Shown one piece after another: positions 27,966-39,200 of a stretch of DNA of 62,907 nucleotides. The position numbers and the translations under genes are program-made. Each line of letters opens with the position of its first letter. Position 1 is the first letter of the stretch. Below the pieces are notes generated by a model, which ran no database searches, was not told where the DNA came from, and was given only the letters and a program-made list of their open reading frames with translations. The DNA is from Aurantiochytrium sp. KH105 (taxonomy: Eukaryota; Sar; Bigyra; Thraustochytrida; Thraustochytriidae). The DNA lies in the NCBI GenBank assembly GCA_003116975.1, contig BGKB01000270.1, positions 1-62,907 of the forward strand, given 5' to 3'.

Positions 27966-28183
27966 AACCGGCCGCGCGCGGCCGGCCGGCCGGCTGGCCG
28001 AACGAAACCTCATCCTCATTCTGGCCGACTGACGGTCCGCTTTCGGCGAGGCGGCGAGACGGCGACGGTCGGGCGGAGCGGCACAGGGAAGTGGGGAGCC
28101 CACCGCAGAGACCGCGACCGCAGCCGGCGGCGAGCAGCAGCAGCAGCAGCAGCAGCAGTTTGCGAGCCAAAGGGCAAAGGAAG

Positions 28184-29668
28184 ATGAACATGAAAGGGCA
28201 GGTGCAGCGCAGCGTGCGCGTGCTGCGAAGGTCAGACCGCGAGGGCGTCATTCCGCGGGAAGTCCTCATGCACGCGCGCGGTATTGTGTTCATGACGCAA
28301 ATCAAGGGCGCGTGGCTCTTTAGCGGAACCTTGGGCACCGGCATCTTCATGAAGCGACTGAGCGCGAGCAAGTGGAGCCCGCCGGCGTCCATTGTCATGA
28401 CGAGCGTGGGCGTAGGCCTTCAGGCGGGAGGCCAAAAGGCCGACATTGTCATTGTGCTCAACGACGATAATTCTGTGCGGGCCTTTGAATCGCATGGCCA
28501 GCTCAAGCTTGGCGGAGATTATGCGATATCGGCCGGGCCGTTGGGGCGCACCATCAAGGCCGAGTTTGCCCTCTCGGGCCAGGGCTTTAGCGGAATGTTC
28601 TCGTATAGCATGAGTCAGGGCTTCTTTGCTGGCGTCTCGTTGGAGGGCGTCCTTCTCGTCTCTCGCGCCACGGACAATCGTGGCTTTTATGGCACAAGGA
28701 ATGCGCATCTGCGCAACATCGTGCGTGGTGATGTAAGCGTGCCTTCGGGCCTCAAGGCCGAGCTCGTAGCGGTGCTGCAGCACGTGCTCACCAATCTGTG
28801 CACTGGACGAGCGTTTGAGGACGGCCTCGATGATTTGCGCAACAATCCCGAGCTCATGGCTTCCCTCACGCAGGACGACGCCGATCTTGCCGGCGACCCC
28901 AGGCCGAATCCGCGGGACGACGACGATCTCGTGCGCAAGCAGCGCCAGCAGAAAAAGGCACAGGCGCCCTCGCCGTCGTCGCCTCCGCCGCCCCCGCCCC
29001 CGCCCCCGCAACCACAACCCTTGGCCAAGCAGCAGCAACAGCAGCAGCCAAAGCGGGCTCCTTCATCCTCGCACTTGACCCGTCGCATGACGGACGAGGA
29101 GCACGCCATGGCAGCAGATGGGAGAAATATTCTAGCGGGCGCACTCGATATGCATAGTCGCCAGGCCTCCGCATCGCCCTCCTCCTCTGCACAAGCCCAG
29201 TACCCCGCTTTTGATTCCTCGGACGATCTCCTTGGACTTGAAAATTACTATGCGCAAGCAGGAGCGCAATCATCACAACAAGCGTTATCGCCGCCACCGC
29301 CGCCGCCGCCGCCATCATCGTCGCAAAAGCAAGCCCAACAGCCCCAACCTCGGGCGTTGGCGTCGAGATCGTCTTCTGCGCGACAGTCTGCGGGAAGCGC
29401 AGGCTTTGCACCGCGGTCCCTCGAGGCGCCTCTGGCGTATGGTTCGACCAAGATCTTTGCGACAAAGGATCATGTAGTGAATGAGAGCGACCCTGCCATG
29501 ACGGCTCACAATATCATCACGGTCCGCAGGGGCGACCCTCTCTTTTTGCTAGATGGAAGCCTGCAGACAGGCATGCCTTACCCCTACGCTGACTACGTTT
29601 CCGTCCAGCGTCTCTCCGATGGGCACTCTGGCAAGGTCTCCAAGTATTGCCTAGCGTATTCCTTGTGA
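28184..29668 (+). CDS. SH3YL1: SYLF-domain (Ysc84/SH3YL1-like) protein with C-terminal SH3-like domain
   Basis: A 494-residue protein from the ATG at 28184. Residues ~1-220 form a SYLF (DUF500) domain: VIPREVLMHARGIVFMTQIKGAWLFSGTLGTGI near the start, then ADIVIVLNDDNSVRAF, a GG-rich DYAISAGPLGR turn and FSYSMSQGFFAGVSLEG. A disordered middle is rich in poly-Pro and poly-Gln. The last ~50 residues resemble an SH3 fold (ITVRRGDPLFLLDG...DYVSVQRLSDGHSGKVSKYCLAYSL). Known SYLF-SH3 proteins bind phosphoinositides and actin regulators at endocytic or macropinocytic membranes. The transposon ends 220 bases upstream of the start codon, so it may have altered the promoter. The GTG-initiated 31-residue extension is poly-Ser and probably 5' untranslated. 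Confidence 0.85.
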   Translation: MNMKGQVQRSVRVLRRSDREGVIPREVLMHARGIVFMTQIKGAWLFSGTLGTGIFMKRLSASKWSPPASIVMTSVGVGLQAGGQKADIVIVLNDDNSVRAFESHGQLKLGGDYAISAGPLGRTIKAEFALSGQGFSGMFSYSMSQGFFAGVSLEGVLLVSRATDNRGFYGTRNAHLRNIVRGDVSVPSGLKAELVAVLQHVLTNLCTGRAFEDGLDDLRNNPELMASLTQDDADLAGDPRPNPRDDDDLVRKQRQQKKAQAPSPSSPPPPPPPPPQPQPLAKQQQQQQPKRAPSSSHLTRRMTDEEHAMAADGRNILAGALDMHSRQASASPSSSAQAQYPAFDSSDDLLGLENYYAQAGAQSSQQALSPPPPPPPPSSSQKQAQQPQPRALASRSSSARQSAGSAGFAPRSLEAPLAYGSTKIFATKDHVVNESDPAMTAHNIITVRRGDPLFLLDGSLQTGMPYPYADYVSVQRLSDGHSGKVSKYCLAYSL

Positions 29669-30031
29669 CGTGTGATACATTGTAGAAGTCTGACAAACCA
29701 AGGCCATTTTCTTCATTGCTGATCGTATGATTGTCCTCGGTCCTGTCAAATGAGTGCTCTCGGCGTTTAGCCTTTGCTCTGAAAGCGAGTCCAAGATTGA
29801 CCACAACGTTTCATCGTATTTCGATGACTTGGGTCTGCTGACGAGATTCCGCGATTTGGTTTCTAATAACAGCCAAGATGAGCGTACGATTCGCCGCTCG
29901 ATTCCCTCCGAGGCTTTCAGCGTTTGTTGAGCGTTTGCGCTTCAAAAAAAAAAAAAAGAGAGAAAGAGAAGAAGAATAAGGATGAAATTGTTGTTGTTGT
30001 TGATTTTGTATGTCTTTTTTTTTTGTGGTTT
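29669..30031. other. Convergent 3' spacer between SYLF and acyl-CoA synthetase genes
   Basis: 363 bases with poly-A (29945-29957) and poly-T (30016-30025) tracts suitable as polyadenylation regions for the two convergent genes. No gene recognised. Confidence 0.6.
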
Positions 30032-31960
30032 TTAAAGACGCGCTTTGCCAGCGCAAATGTCGGCATAGGCCTCGGCCGTGAGGGGCTTGTACTCTCGCGT
30101 GGACGTGTCGAGGTAAAAGAGCGGATCAGAAATGATCGCAGGATCGAAGCCATCCTTTGCAAGGTCGACCTTGCGATGCTTGAAAGTGCCCGTAAGATCC
30201 ATTTGTGGGAGAATTCGGACAAAGTGAGGGACCGCATAGGTGGCGAGAGAACGATGCACATGGTCAGACAATGCCGCCAAGTCGACAGTATCGGCACTCA
30301 CACCGTCCTTGAGAACAATCGCCGACATGCATGCACGGCCGTCCGGGCTCCCTGGGATCTGGACACCGTAGACATTGGCCTCGAGGACGCCCGGGAGCTC
30401 TCCGACAACTTGCGCAACCTCGCCCGTCGCCACGTTCTCACCCTTGTATCGAAAGGTGTCGCCAACGCGGTCAACAAAGTACAAGAAACCATCGCTGTCA
30501 TGACGCAGGAGATCACCCGTACGAAAGTAGCTGTCGCCCTTGACGAGAACATCCTTGAGGATCTTCTTGTCACTGGCCTCCTTGGAAGTGTAGCCGACGA
30601 AGCGGAGACGCTCATTGTCAGGGTCCATGTAACCAAGCAGCTCGCCGGGCTCGCCCGGGGCGCATTCGATGCAAAAGCCAGTCTTGGGATCGCGCACTGG
30701 CGCCTCATTCTCCACATCATGCTTGACAATCCTGAACTTGGTCAGTTTCTTGATAAAGGGTCCGACGCGACCAACGGCGCCGACGCGAGAGTGGTCCCCG
30801 TTTAGCACGCCACGGCAATGATTCATAAAGGAGATATTGCCCTCCGTGGCGCCGTAGAACTCGCCAATCTCGGGAATCTGGAAGCGCTCCTGAAAAGGGA
30901 CCCAGATCTCGCGGCGAAGACCGTTTCCGACGGCCACGCGCACCTTGTGCCGGCGGTCCCAGGGCGAAGCTGGCGTATTGGCCAGATAACGGAAGAGCTC
31001 GCCAATATACTGTACAGCGGTGACATTGTGCTCCGCGCAGTGCTGGAAAAATCGCGTAGCAGAGAACTTGCGCGAGATTACAATGGTTGACCCCACGACG
31101 AGCGCGTTGCCAAACCCAATGCCCAGGCCGCTCGAGTGGTAGAGAGGGAGGCAAGTGTAGGTGACGTCGTCTCGCTCTACGCCGAAAATGTTCATGGTGA
31201 GGCCCATGGTCATGAGACGCGAGTTGCGGACAACGCAGGCCTTGGGCAAGCCCGTCGTGCCACTCGTGTAAATGTAGGCTGCTGCCGTGTTCTTGCCCAT
31301 CTTGGAGCGCCACGCGCGGGGCGACGGCGGCGACGAGGGCGGAAGCTCGTCCTCGAGGCGCTTGGTGATGCCAAGAATGCCCTGGGCCTCGAACTTGCGC
31401 ACCACGTCGTCAAAGGAGAGAATCAATTGAAGGTTGCAGGCGGCAATGCCTTCGGCCACATCGGCCACGGCGGACTCCACCTCGGCGCCATAAATGAGCG
31501 CGCGGCACTTGGCCACGTCGAGGCTGTGCAAGAGAGGCTTGGCCTTGTTGTTGCTGTTGATGAGCGCTGCCACCATACCCGCCTTGAGGATACCCAGGTA
31601 AATGTAGAGGTACGGCATGGAATTGTCCGCAAAGAGAGCCACCACATCGCCCGCAGCGAGACCTTGTGCGCGGAGCATGTGCGCCACGCGGCTGGCGAGC
31701 GCGTCGAGCTGCGCGAATGTCAGGGACTCGCCGCTTTCCGCAAAGATCGCGCCGGTCTTGTTGGGCGTCTCGGCAACATTCTTCTCCCAGAGATCCACAA
31801 TCGTGGCATCCGCCGGGAGCTTTTCCAAGAACGCGCCCTTGGCGACCTTGGACAGATACTCGACGTCGCTGGCGATCTGATACTTTTTGTCCAGAGCCTT
31901 GAGCGCCACCAAGCCGGCGCCGGCGCCTGCTGCGATCTTGAGTAAGCGTTTCGAGTCCAT
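30032..31960 (-). CDS. SLC27A: Very-long-chain acyl-CoA synthetase / fatty acid transport protein
   Basis: A 642-residue ANL-superfamily enzyme of the FATP/ACSVL group. It activates long and very-long-chain fatty acids to acyl-CoA with ATP. Evidence: AMP-binding motif YTSGTTGLPKA (231-241), GEFYGATEGN, and the family signature FRTGDLLRHDSDGFLYFVDRVGDTFRYKGENV near the C-terminus. A hydrophobic N-terminal stretch (LLKIAAGAGAGLVAL) may anchor it. The last three residues ARL match the peroxisomal PTS1 consensus, so a peroxisomal pool for beta-oxidation is plausible. Length is normal for FATPs (620-650). Confidence 0.93.
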   Translation of the reverse strand: MDSKRLLKIAAGAGAGLVALKALDKKYQIASDVEYLSKVAKGAFLEKLPADATIVDLWEKNVAETPNKTGAIFAESGESLTFAQLDALASRVAHMLRAQGLAAGDVVALFADNSMPYLYIYLGILKAGMVAALINSNNKAKPLLHSLDVAKCRALIYGAEVESAVADVAEGIAACNLQLILSFDDVVRKFEAQGILGITKRLEDELPPSSPPSPRAWRSKMGKNTAAAYIYTSGTTGLPKACVVRNSRLMTMGLTMNIFGVERDDVTYTCLPLYHSSGLGIGFGNALVVGSTIVISRKFSATRFFQHCAEHNVTAVQYIGELFRYLANTPASPWDRRHKVRVAVGNGLRREIWVPFQERFQIPEIGEFYGATEGNISFMNHCRGVLNGDHSRVGAVGRVGPFIKKLTKFRIVKHDVENEAPVRDPKTGFCIECAPGEPGELLGYMDPDNERLRFVGYTSKEASDKKILKDVLVKGDSYFRTGDLLRHDSDGFLYFVDRVGDTFRYKGENVATGEVAQVVGELPGVLEANVYGVQIPGSPDGRACMSAIVLKDGVSADTVDLAALSDHVHRSLATYAVPHFVRILPQMDLTGTFKHRKVDLAKDGFDPAIISDPLFYLDTSTREYKPLTAEAYADICAGKARL

Positions 31961-32555
31961 CGTGCCGGGCCGAGGTCCGCGCTAAAATTGCAAACGGGCC
32001 TGTGCACGTGTTTGCTTGCCTGACTGCTTGCTTGCCTGTCGAAGTGCCTGCTTGCTTGCGTCCGTGCGTTCGCGTTCTGCGGCATGACGGCGGCGCTGGT
32101 CCCAGGTCGAGGCGGGCTGGCCCATTTCGCAGATGCCGTCCGACACCGGCCACAGAGGGGGGAGGGGTACTAGTAAGGCCGCGTCCAAGGCGTTGCAGAT
32201 CTCCCGAAGCGGCGCCGCTGGGGACTGACAGTGTGAGTGAGAGACCGCACGTGTGCAGCCCAGCCAGCAGCCTGGCAGCTGCAGCTGCAGACCACCGTTT
32301 GTTGTGCTTCTTGTGCTGCTGCGTGTGTTGTTGCACAAGTAGCATGCCTGCTGGTGCTGCTTGTGCTTCTTGTGCTACTGGTGCTGGTGATGCTGTAGCT
32401 GGTGCTGGTGATGCTGGTGCTTGCAATGGCATGGCCGTGCCGCGGCGGCCACACCGGGGGACCTGAACTCTGGATCCGCACCCGCCACACCACGAACGAA
32501 AAACAGCCAGGATCCAAGTTGAAAAAAAAATTCTCGTTGTTTTTGTCACCAAGAA
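31961..32555. other. Upstream region of the acyl-CoA synthetase gene
   Basis: About 600 bases rich in TGCTTGC and GCTGGTGCTGGTGATGCTG repeats (32000-32060, 32340-32425), then A-rich sequence toward the tRNA. Frames crossing it are repetitive and unconvincing. Confidence 0.5.
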
Positions 32556-32568
32556 TAAAAAAAAAAAC
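32556..32568 (-). terminator. RNA polymerase III T-run terminator of the tRNA
   Basis: On the minus strand a run of about twelve T residues starts a few bases after the 3' end of the tRNA. Pol III ends transcription at such runs. Confidence 0.8.
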
Positions 32569-32570
32569 CA

Positions 32571-32640
32571 GCGCAAACCGGGAATCGAACCCGGGGCCTT
32601 CGCATGGGAAACGAAGATTTTACCACTAAACCATTTGCGC
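32571..32640 (-). tRNA. tRNA-Gly (anticodon CCC)
   Basis: The minus strand folds as a cloverleaf. The acceptor stem GCGCAAA pairs with TTTGCGC. The D-arm is GGTTTAGTGGTAAAA. The anticodon stem TTCGT/GCGAA (last pair T-G) encloses loop TTCCCAT with CCC at 34-36. The T-arm is CCGGG TTCGATT CCCGG. Box A- and box B-like sequences are present, there is no intron, and no CCA is encoded, as usual in eukaryotes. It reads GGG codons. Confidence 0.95.
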
Positions 32641-32720
32641 TCGTTCCACGTGGTATAGGTAAGACAACGAACACAATAATATAAAGAAACATACTTGAAA
32701 CAGCAAATTTACATAGATTG

Positions 32721-33671
32721 TCACTCATCTGCAGCATCAGACTCGGCGTCCGAATCGTACACGACGAACCATTCGCCCGTAGCAATATCTCGTGAAGCAA
32801 CAAGAGCCATACCGCTGCCATTCCCGTCTTCGTCTTCAAGCTCAACCACCTGAGCATTTGCACGGCTTCCCTTGGATGTGGGGAGCTCACAATCGGGCAT
32901 GTCCTGCTCGCGGACGATGATCGTCCCTGCCGAGATAGCAGCCGCAGCGTAAAATCCATCCTGATTGACAAAATCTGCTTCCTGCGCTCGCGCGTCCTCT
33001 TGTAGATAAAAATCCCGAGCATAACTCACAGACGGCTGCAATGCGGCGGGCAGCGCGGTCTCGTGCCACCACAGACGAGTATTCACCGCAATGAGATCCC
33101 CCGGCCCACAAACAATGGCAAACTTATCATCCGCTCGAAGACCGCTTCCCTGGCGCTGCACAAGCTCATCGGTGGGGCGGAGAAACCAATGCTTGGTGCC
33201 AGAGACCTGGATGTGAAAGGTGCCGTCATGAGGAACGTCATCCGTGTGCTCACGGCGGCCACGCAGAGGCTGCCCATCGCTGGGCTGGTGACAGCCTGCA
33301 AAGAACCAAATCGAGTCGCTATGACTCTTTGCGAACGGGACACCGACGAGAGGCAGACCTTTGGGCACGGTCTTGGCAATAAAAGAGGCATACCAGCTTG
33401 GACTTGACATCGTAACAAGCTCTTGGTTGGCCTGCCGCAGAGCCTCTTTCTGGCCTGGTACCTGGCCATTCTCCACACACCATGTTGCCTGCGAGGCGGC
33501 GTCGAGTCCATGCCAGGTATCCTCCAGGTCAACCTCGTTCACCTCGACCGGAGAGACGGCGCCCCGCACAACGACCAGCGCCGCCTGCGCAAAGACTGCG
33601 CCCGCATCGGCCCGTGACGTCGCCACGAAGCGCCTCGCGCTACGGCGCCGCGCTGCGCGCCCAGCCTCCAT
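32721..33671 (-). CDS. JmjC/cupin-like 2-oxoglutarate oxygenase with a SET-like C-terminal tail
   Basis: A 316-residue protein if started at the ATG at 33671 (MEAGRAARRRSARRF). An in-frame ATG at 33977 would add 102 residues, but that stretch crosses an A-rich tract and has no domain-like sequence, so I prefer the later start. Residues 115-225 look like a JmjC/cupin-8 fold: His-x-Asp in HTD (142-144), FHIQVSGTKHWFL (152-164) and a distal His in WWHETAL (203), the expected facial triad for Fe(II). The last ~75 residues resemble the end of a SET domain (MALVASRDIATGEWFVVYDSD), without its catalytic N-terminal part. An acidic tail closes the protein. It may hydroxylate a protein or demethylate histones; the substrate is unknown. 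Confidence 0.6.
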   Translation of the reverse strand: MEAGRAARRRSARRFVATSRADAGAVFAQAALVVVRGAVSPVEVNEVDLEDTWHGLDAASQATWCVENGQVPGQKEALRQANQELVTMSSPSWYASFIAKTVPKGLPLVGVPFAKSHSDSIWFFAGCHQPSDGQPLRGRREHTDDVPHDGTFHIQVSGTKHWFLRPTDELVQRQGSGLRADDKFAIVCGPGDLIAVNTRLWWHETALPAALQPSVSYARDFYLQEDARAQEADFVNQDGFYAAAAISAGTIIVREQDMPDCELPTSKGSRANAQVVELEDEDGNGSGMALVASRDIATGEWFVVYDSDAESDAADE

Positions 33672-34330
33672 CGATGGCGCGCCACCAAGAGATTTCGTCT
33701 TTGCCACCCACCACTGGTCATCAAATCGGGGCGATAGTGGTCGCAAAAAAAAAAATGAAAAACAAAAATCGTCACCGTATCGAGCGAAAAAGGTCGCGTG
33801 GTTCTTGGCTCCGGTGCAACGATGTCGGCACAAGCTTCGCACTCGCGCTTTCCAGTGGCATCGACAACCAACGCCGAGTCGAACTTGAGCATATGGAGTG
33901 TAGCGACGGAGTCTGACCACGGATGGCACATTCCCAAGCCCAGAAAGGACCTTTAACATCTCCTCCCGTCTCGCCATTGGTCATGCAGATCATCAGGAAT
34001 CACAAAGTCCTCATTGGCAAGGATAAGCATACAAATTCCGAGCAGGTATTTGGGTGCGGCGTGAGGTGCACCAGCAGCTTCACTGACTGCCGCGTCCTTT
34101 TGCTTGCTCAAGCCCAATCATTCGACATTGACAGCTTCTTCCGTGTCACCAGCGTGTAGGGTCGAAGCGAATGATTTGGCACAACTTTTTGTATCCGTAT
34201 CCACGCGCCGCGTCAACGCCAAGCATTGCGTCCCACTGGATTGCGAAGCGTCCATACGGGTTCCGCCATTCCAAACTACGACGTCGCAATCATCGTTGCA
34301 TGAGCGAAGCAGGATATCCGCAAAGCACCA
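33672..34330. other. Upstream spacer of the oxygenase-like gene
   Basis: Contains an A-rich tract (33745-33770) and no recognisable gene. Part of it is open in the frame of the oxygenase gene back to 33977. Confidence 0.4.
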
Positions 34331-34454
34331 GAGGGAGGACGTACAACAGGTGGTGCGCAAACGAGCTTCGTGTTCATGTCATCGCCTTTTTAGAGGGAGG
34401 ACGTATAACAGGTGGTGCGCAAACGAGCTTCGTGTTCATGTCATCGCCTTTTAG
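34331..34454 (+). repeat. 62-bp tandem duplication
   Basis: Two adjacent, almost identical 62-base units (34331-34392 and 34393-34454), each beginning GAGGGAGGACGTA and containing ACAGGTGGTGCGCAAACG. They lie in non-coding DNA. Confidence 0.9.
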
Positions 34455-36254
34455 TAGCCGATTCTTGGGCGAGACGTTGCCATTGATAGCTAAGCGAAAG
34501 TCCTCGTACAACGAGAGGCGCTTTACGTGCGCTGCAATGCCAGTCCAGCAAGCAATCTACGCGCACTTGCGTACGGGCACACAGACTCTGGCGCGCTCAA
34601 CTAACGCTTTGTGTCGAATTTGCTGATCAACAATAAGGCGACCTCGACCACCTTGGCGTCCAACTCGCTCAACTAGCAAAGCGTCTCATTCATGGTTGAT
34701 GATGATGGAGGCAAAGTGACCGGAGGTCTCATATTATCCCCAGAATGCCGATGAAGCGAAGCGAAAGTCCGTCTCCTTTGACCATTTTAAAGATACAAAT
34801 GTGCGCCAGAAGATCGCGTGTGAGAGAGGAAGAGAGGAAGAGCCTGTAGATGTGCAGATGTGCAAAATGATCTCTGCCTTGAACAACGAGTAAGCAGTCG
34901 AAGGCGGAGAAGATTTTGCATGATCGAGTTCCAGAAAAGGCACTCTCTGAAGAGACAGTGTCACCCTTGTTCGCTTGCTTTCCGCGGCGATGACTCGAGC
35001 TCTAGAAGCTTGTTCGCTCGCCGTCGCGTTTGCTCGCTGAACAAAGTTCGCGTATTGCGGATGCACGCGCAATCGGGTTCTTGCTGCTCTTAGAGCGCGC
35101 AGACGACAGTCGGGCGGGCAGCCTCGGACACTGCTCCGCTGCGCAAGAGGTCCCCGCACCGCGCCGGGCTGACGCGTCTTTGCAGCTGCCAGAGACTGGG
35201 ATGGTTCATGAGCAGCCCCAGACTCACTGCCATGGGAAGGCGCCAATCCTGGCTCGCTGCAGAAAGCATTGATGCTGCCGCTGGCTGCTTGCTTCTTCTT
35301 GATGCTCGCTCGCCTGCTCCGTTCCGGGTTTGCTGCCACCCTCCGCCGCCGCGCGCTTGCCTCATTTGCCTCGCTCGCTTGCGTGCTTGCTTTTTTCTCC
35401 CTGCTTGGCACCAAAGAGAGCGCAAAGGCTCGAAGTTTGCGTTGCGCTCATAATTTGCGTTGCGCAGAATGCGTTGCGCGGCAAACAAAGTTTTTGGTTT
35501 TGCAATCTGACCAAGAGGAAAAGGAAAACCAGCACGACTGAAGGCACGTGCGCTTTCAGCTCTTCGCGTGCGGCGTGCGGCGTGCAGGGCATTTGAAAAG
35601 GTGAGTCGTAGGCGTGTGTCCCGAGAATGCGCGTGCGCGCTGCATGGTTTGTCACGGCGCGGCTGCAGAGGATGGGTTTCCTCTTTTCTACGTTGCTTCC
35701 GATGTGCTCATTGACAAATGAAGAGGGAAGCCAGAGTAGGCATGCACGCACGAAAGCAGCTTGACAACAGGGGCCATGGCAATAAACAAAGACTGACTAA
35801 TCCTGCCAGCAGCAGGCCCGAGCTTCAATCAGATACGCGAGCTCTATTCAACGAAAATAAACTGTAGTACGTTTACTCTTTCGCAGCAAAAAAGGTACGT
35901 TTGATTTGTCAATGCTCCCACACCATGTTTGATTATTCTGACGTACTCTCAACTGTAGCTTCAATACTTTTTTTTTTCTGCAATGCAGCGTATCGCAACT
36001 CCTCATCGTCGTCCAGAACTTCGCAAAGGTCATCTTAAAGCCGAAGCGGTCGGTCCGTGCGTCACGATTCGCTTGGTCCAAGCTTTGCAATACAAGCTCG
36101 GAGGGACGCGCACCTCCTTTTTAAAAATAAAAACTCAGGGAGATATAAAACAAAAAATAGCCTCTAGCCTACCGTGTGCGCAGAAAGTGAGAGATTACAA
36201 GGAGGTAAGATCGGTCGTTCACGCAAACTCAACGCCCAGACCGCACGGCACACG
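34455..36254. other. 1.8-kb spacer before the TIR-NACHT-WD40 gene
   Basis: Lies 3' of the minus-strand TIR-NACHT-WD40 gene. Frames up to 226 codons exist (for example 34734-35414, minus) but are rich in Ala, Arg and Ser with no domain. Repeated GCGTTGCGC-type sequence near 35440-35480. I see no gene or structured RNA. Confidence 0.5.
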
Positions 36255-39200
36255 CTAATACAACAATGCGGTTTTGGTCTCAGGTTCGGACCCTCGGACA
36301 TGCAAGATGTGTACTGACCCGATAACGTCACCAATAACGAAAACACTTCCCTGCCGAGCTGTCTTTTCGATTGCGTTGTCCGTCGTGAAGCCTATGACTT
36401 TGCTTACCTTCACATGCGTTCCGTTCTCAATGTTCACCAAAGTCTTCGTTCCAAGTGCAGTCGATCCCTCCGCCTCATTCGCGTCGAGTGCCTCGCCCGT
36501 TCGAGCGTTCCAGTAACGAGTAGTACCATCGTTAGACTTTGAAATGACGGTATCGCCCTCGATGGCCACGCTGCTGACCGAATCAGAGTGTCCCTTCAAA
36601 ACGTGCTTCTCCTCGCCCGACGTAGCATTCCAGATGCGCACCGTCTTGTCAGAGGATCCACTCACGACCGTATCGCTCTCAATCGCCACGCTGCTGACTG
36701 CAAACGAGTGCCCTTCCAACACGTGCTGTTCCTTGCCCGACGTAGCGTCCCAAATGCGCACCGTCCTGTCCTGGGACCCAGTCACTATCGTACCGGCGTC
36801 AATCGCCACGCTTCTAACCGAACCAGAGTGCCCCTTCAACACGTGCAGTTCCTTGCCTGACGTAGCGTCCCAAATGCGCACCGTCCTGTCCTGGGACCCA
36901 GTCACGACCGTATCACCCTCAATCGCCACGCTGCTGACTGCATCAGAGTGCCCCTTCACCACATGCTGCTCCTCGCCCGATATAGCGTTCCAGATGCGTA
37001 CCATCTTGTCCGTTGACCCAGTCACGACCGAATCGCCCTCAATCGCCACGCTCAAGACCGTAAACGAGAGCCCCTTCACCACGTACTGCTCCTCGCCCGA
37101 TGTAGCGTTCCAGATGCGCACCGTATTTTCTTCTGAGAAACCCCCGCCGGACCCAATCACAACTTTATCGCCATCAATCGCCACGCTTAAGACCGCCCCG
37201 AATGGCCCCTTCAAAACGTGCTGCTCCTCGCCCGACGCGGCGTTCCAGATGCGCACCGTTCTGTCCTGGGACCCACTCACTATCATATTGCCCTCGATAG
37301 CCACGCTGCTGACCGCTTTAGAGTGCCCCTTCAACTCGAACTGCTCCTCGCCCGACGTAGCATTCCACACGCGCACCGTCTTGTCTCCGGACCCACTGAC
37401 GATGGTGTTGCCCTGTATCGCCACGCTCAAGACCGGACCAGTGTGCCCCTTCAGGACGTGCTGCTCCTCGCCCGACGTAGCGTTCCAGATGCGCACCGTC
37501 TTGTCAGAGGATCCACTCACGACCGTATCGCTCTCAATCGCCACNCCTGGGACCCACTCACTATCATATTGCCCTCGATAGCCACGCTGCTGACCGCTTT
37601 AGAGTGCCCCTTCAACTCGAACTGCTCCTCGCCCGACGTAGCATTCCACACGCGCACCGTCTTGTCTCCGGACCCACTGACGATGGTGTTGCCCTGTATC
37701 GCCACGCTCAAGACCGGACCAGTGTGCCCCTTCAGGACGTGCTGCTCCTCGCCCGACGTAGCGTTCCAGATGCGCACCGTCTTGTCAGAGGATCCACTCA
37801 CGACCGTATCGCCCTCAATCGCCACGCTTTTGACCGCAAACGAGTGCCCCTCCAACACGTGCTGCTCCTCGCCTGACGTAGTGTTCCAGATGCGCACCGT
37901 CCTGTCTTCGGACAATCCCCCACCGGATCCAGTCACGACCGTATCGCCCTGTATCGCCACGCTGTTGACTCTCCAAAAGTGCCCCTTCAACACGTGCTGT
38001 ACTTTTCCCGACGTAGCGTCCCAAATGCGCACCGCATTGTATCCAGACCCAGTCACAATTGTATCGCCCTCAATCGCCACGCAATTGACCGGATCAGAGT
38101 GCCCCACTAACACGTGAAGCAAGGGGTCGCGGGGATGAGTAAGGGCGACGCGAACAGGCTCTAGCCATGGCTGATCAGGTGTTTGCAGACTGCGTACCAA
38201 GGGATCTTTCGAGTCGTGTCCAAGACGCGCCAGCACTTGCGACGCAAGTTCGTTTGGGTCGTAGCTGAGGGCATGCACTGCTTTGCTCAGGAAGCGGGGC
38301 GTATCACTTTCGGGCGCAAAGTAGATACCGAGTTCGACGCAGTCGCTAATGAGATTTCCGATTGTGGCGCGCCTTTGCGCTTCATCGTCACCGACAGAGA
38401 TGGCGCTCCTTACCCATGCAAAGTCATTCAGGAGCGCGAAAGCCTTAGCGCGCTCGCCGCTCTTGACGAGGTGAAAGATGGCGTGACGGAGAGAAAAATC
38501 ATTGTCGCGCGAGCTGCTACAGTATTTGGCCAAGGCTTCATGGCCATCATCAATGTCCATGCCAAGATTTCCACTCAGATGAATATCAAGCAGCCAGTCT
38601 GCCATTCGCTTGTGGACGAGCGCCACACGACCATCGTCGCGTCGATATAGGAGGTTGCTCGCGTCGTCAACCATATCATCCGTATCATCTTGGTCTGATT
38701 GCAGGATTGCACTTAGTTGCTGGACACTCAGCGGTTCACGAGCAGCTACGATCGGCGCCAGGAGCATCTTGTACTTTTCCTCATCACCAATTTTTGTTTG
38801 CAGGCCCTCAAGGTACACGTGAAACATGGCGCCAAGCCCATAAGGAATGGCGTCTTCGTGAGAAATGTCCTGCAAGGTCAGCAATCCGCCTCGCTTTTCC
38901 TCGTGTATCCGGCTCAGGGTTTCGGGAAGAAAGGTTGTCCAGAGAAAGAGACCTTCGGATCGTTCGGAGAGAATCTTGGCGCAAGAAGCAACGTCTTTTG
39001 GTTCCACAACATCACTCATGTCGTGTAACAAATGCTCGATATGAAGCTCGATGTCGCGAAGGTTTTCTTCGTCCTTGAGCTTCAGCACTTTGGAATCAAG
39101 GCTGTTGTTGGTGATAACGCTTCGAATCTCGCCTTCTGGACGTGTGCTCACGACCAAGCTGAGCCATGCTGGCATCACGTCCTTCCACGTGCAAATGATC

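Noticed and set aside
32721..33977. Longer 418-residue start for the oxygenase-like protein
   Set aside because: The extra 102 residues span an A-rich tract and lack domain-like sequence. The ATG at 33671 is preferred, though not proven.
34734..35414. 226-codon minus-strand frame
   Set aside because: Ala/Arg/Ser-biased, no domain or paralogue, poor start context.
37545..37545. Frame change at the n as a real pseudogenising mutation
   Set aside because: It coincides with an unresolved base and a repeated overlap, so an assembly cause is far more likely.
36544..38117. Repetitive plus-strand frames opposite the WD40 array
   Set aside because: The repeat pattern is the reverse complement of WD40 repeats with conserved GxSxDxTVRIW codons on the minus strand.
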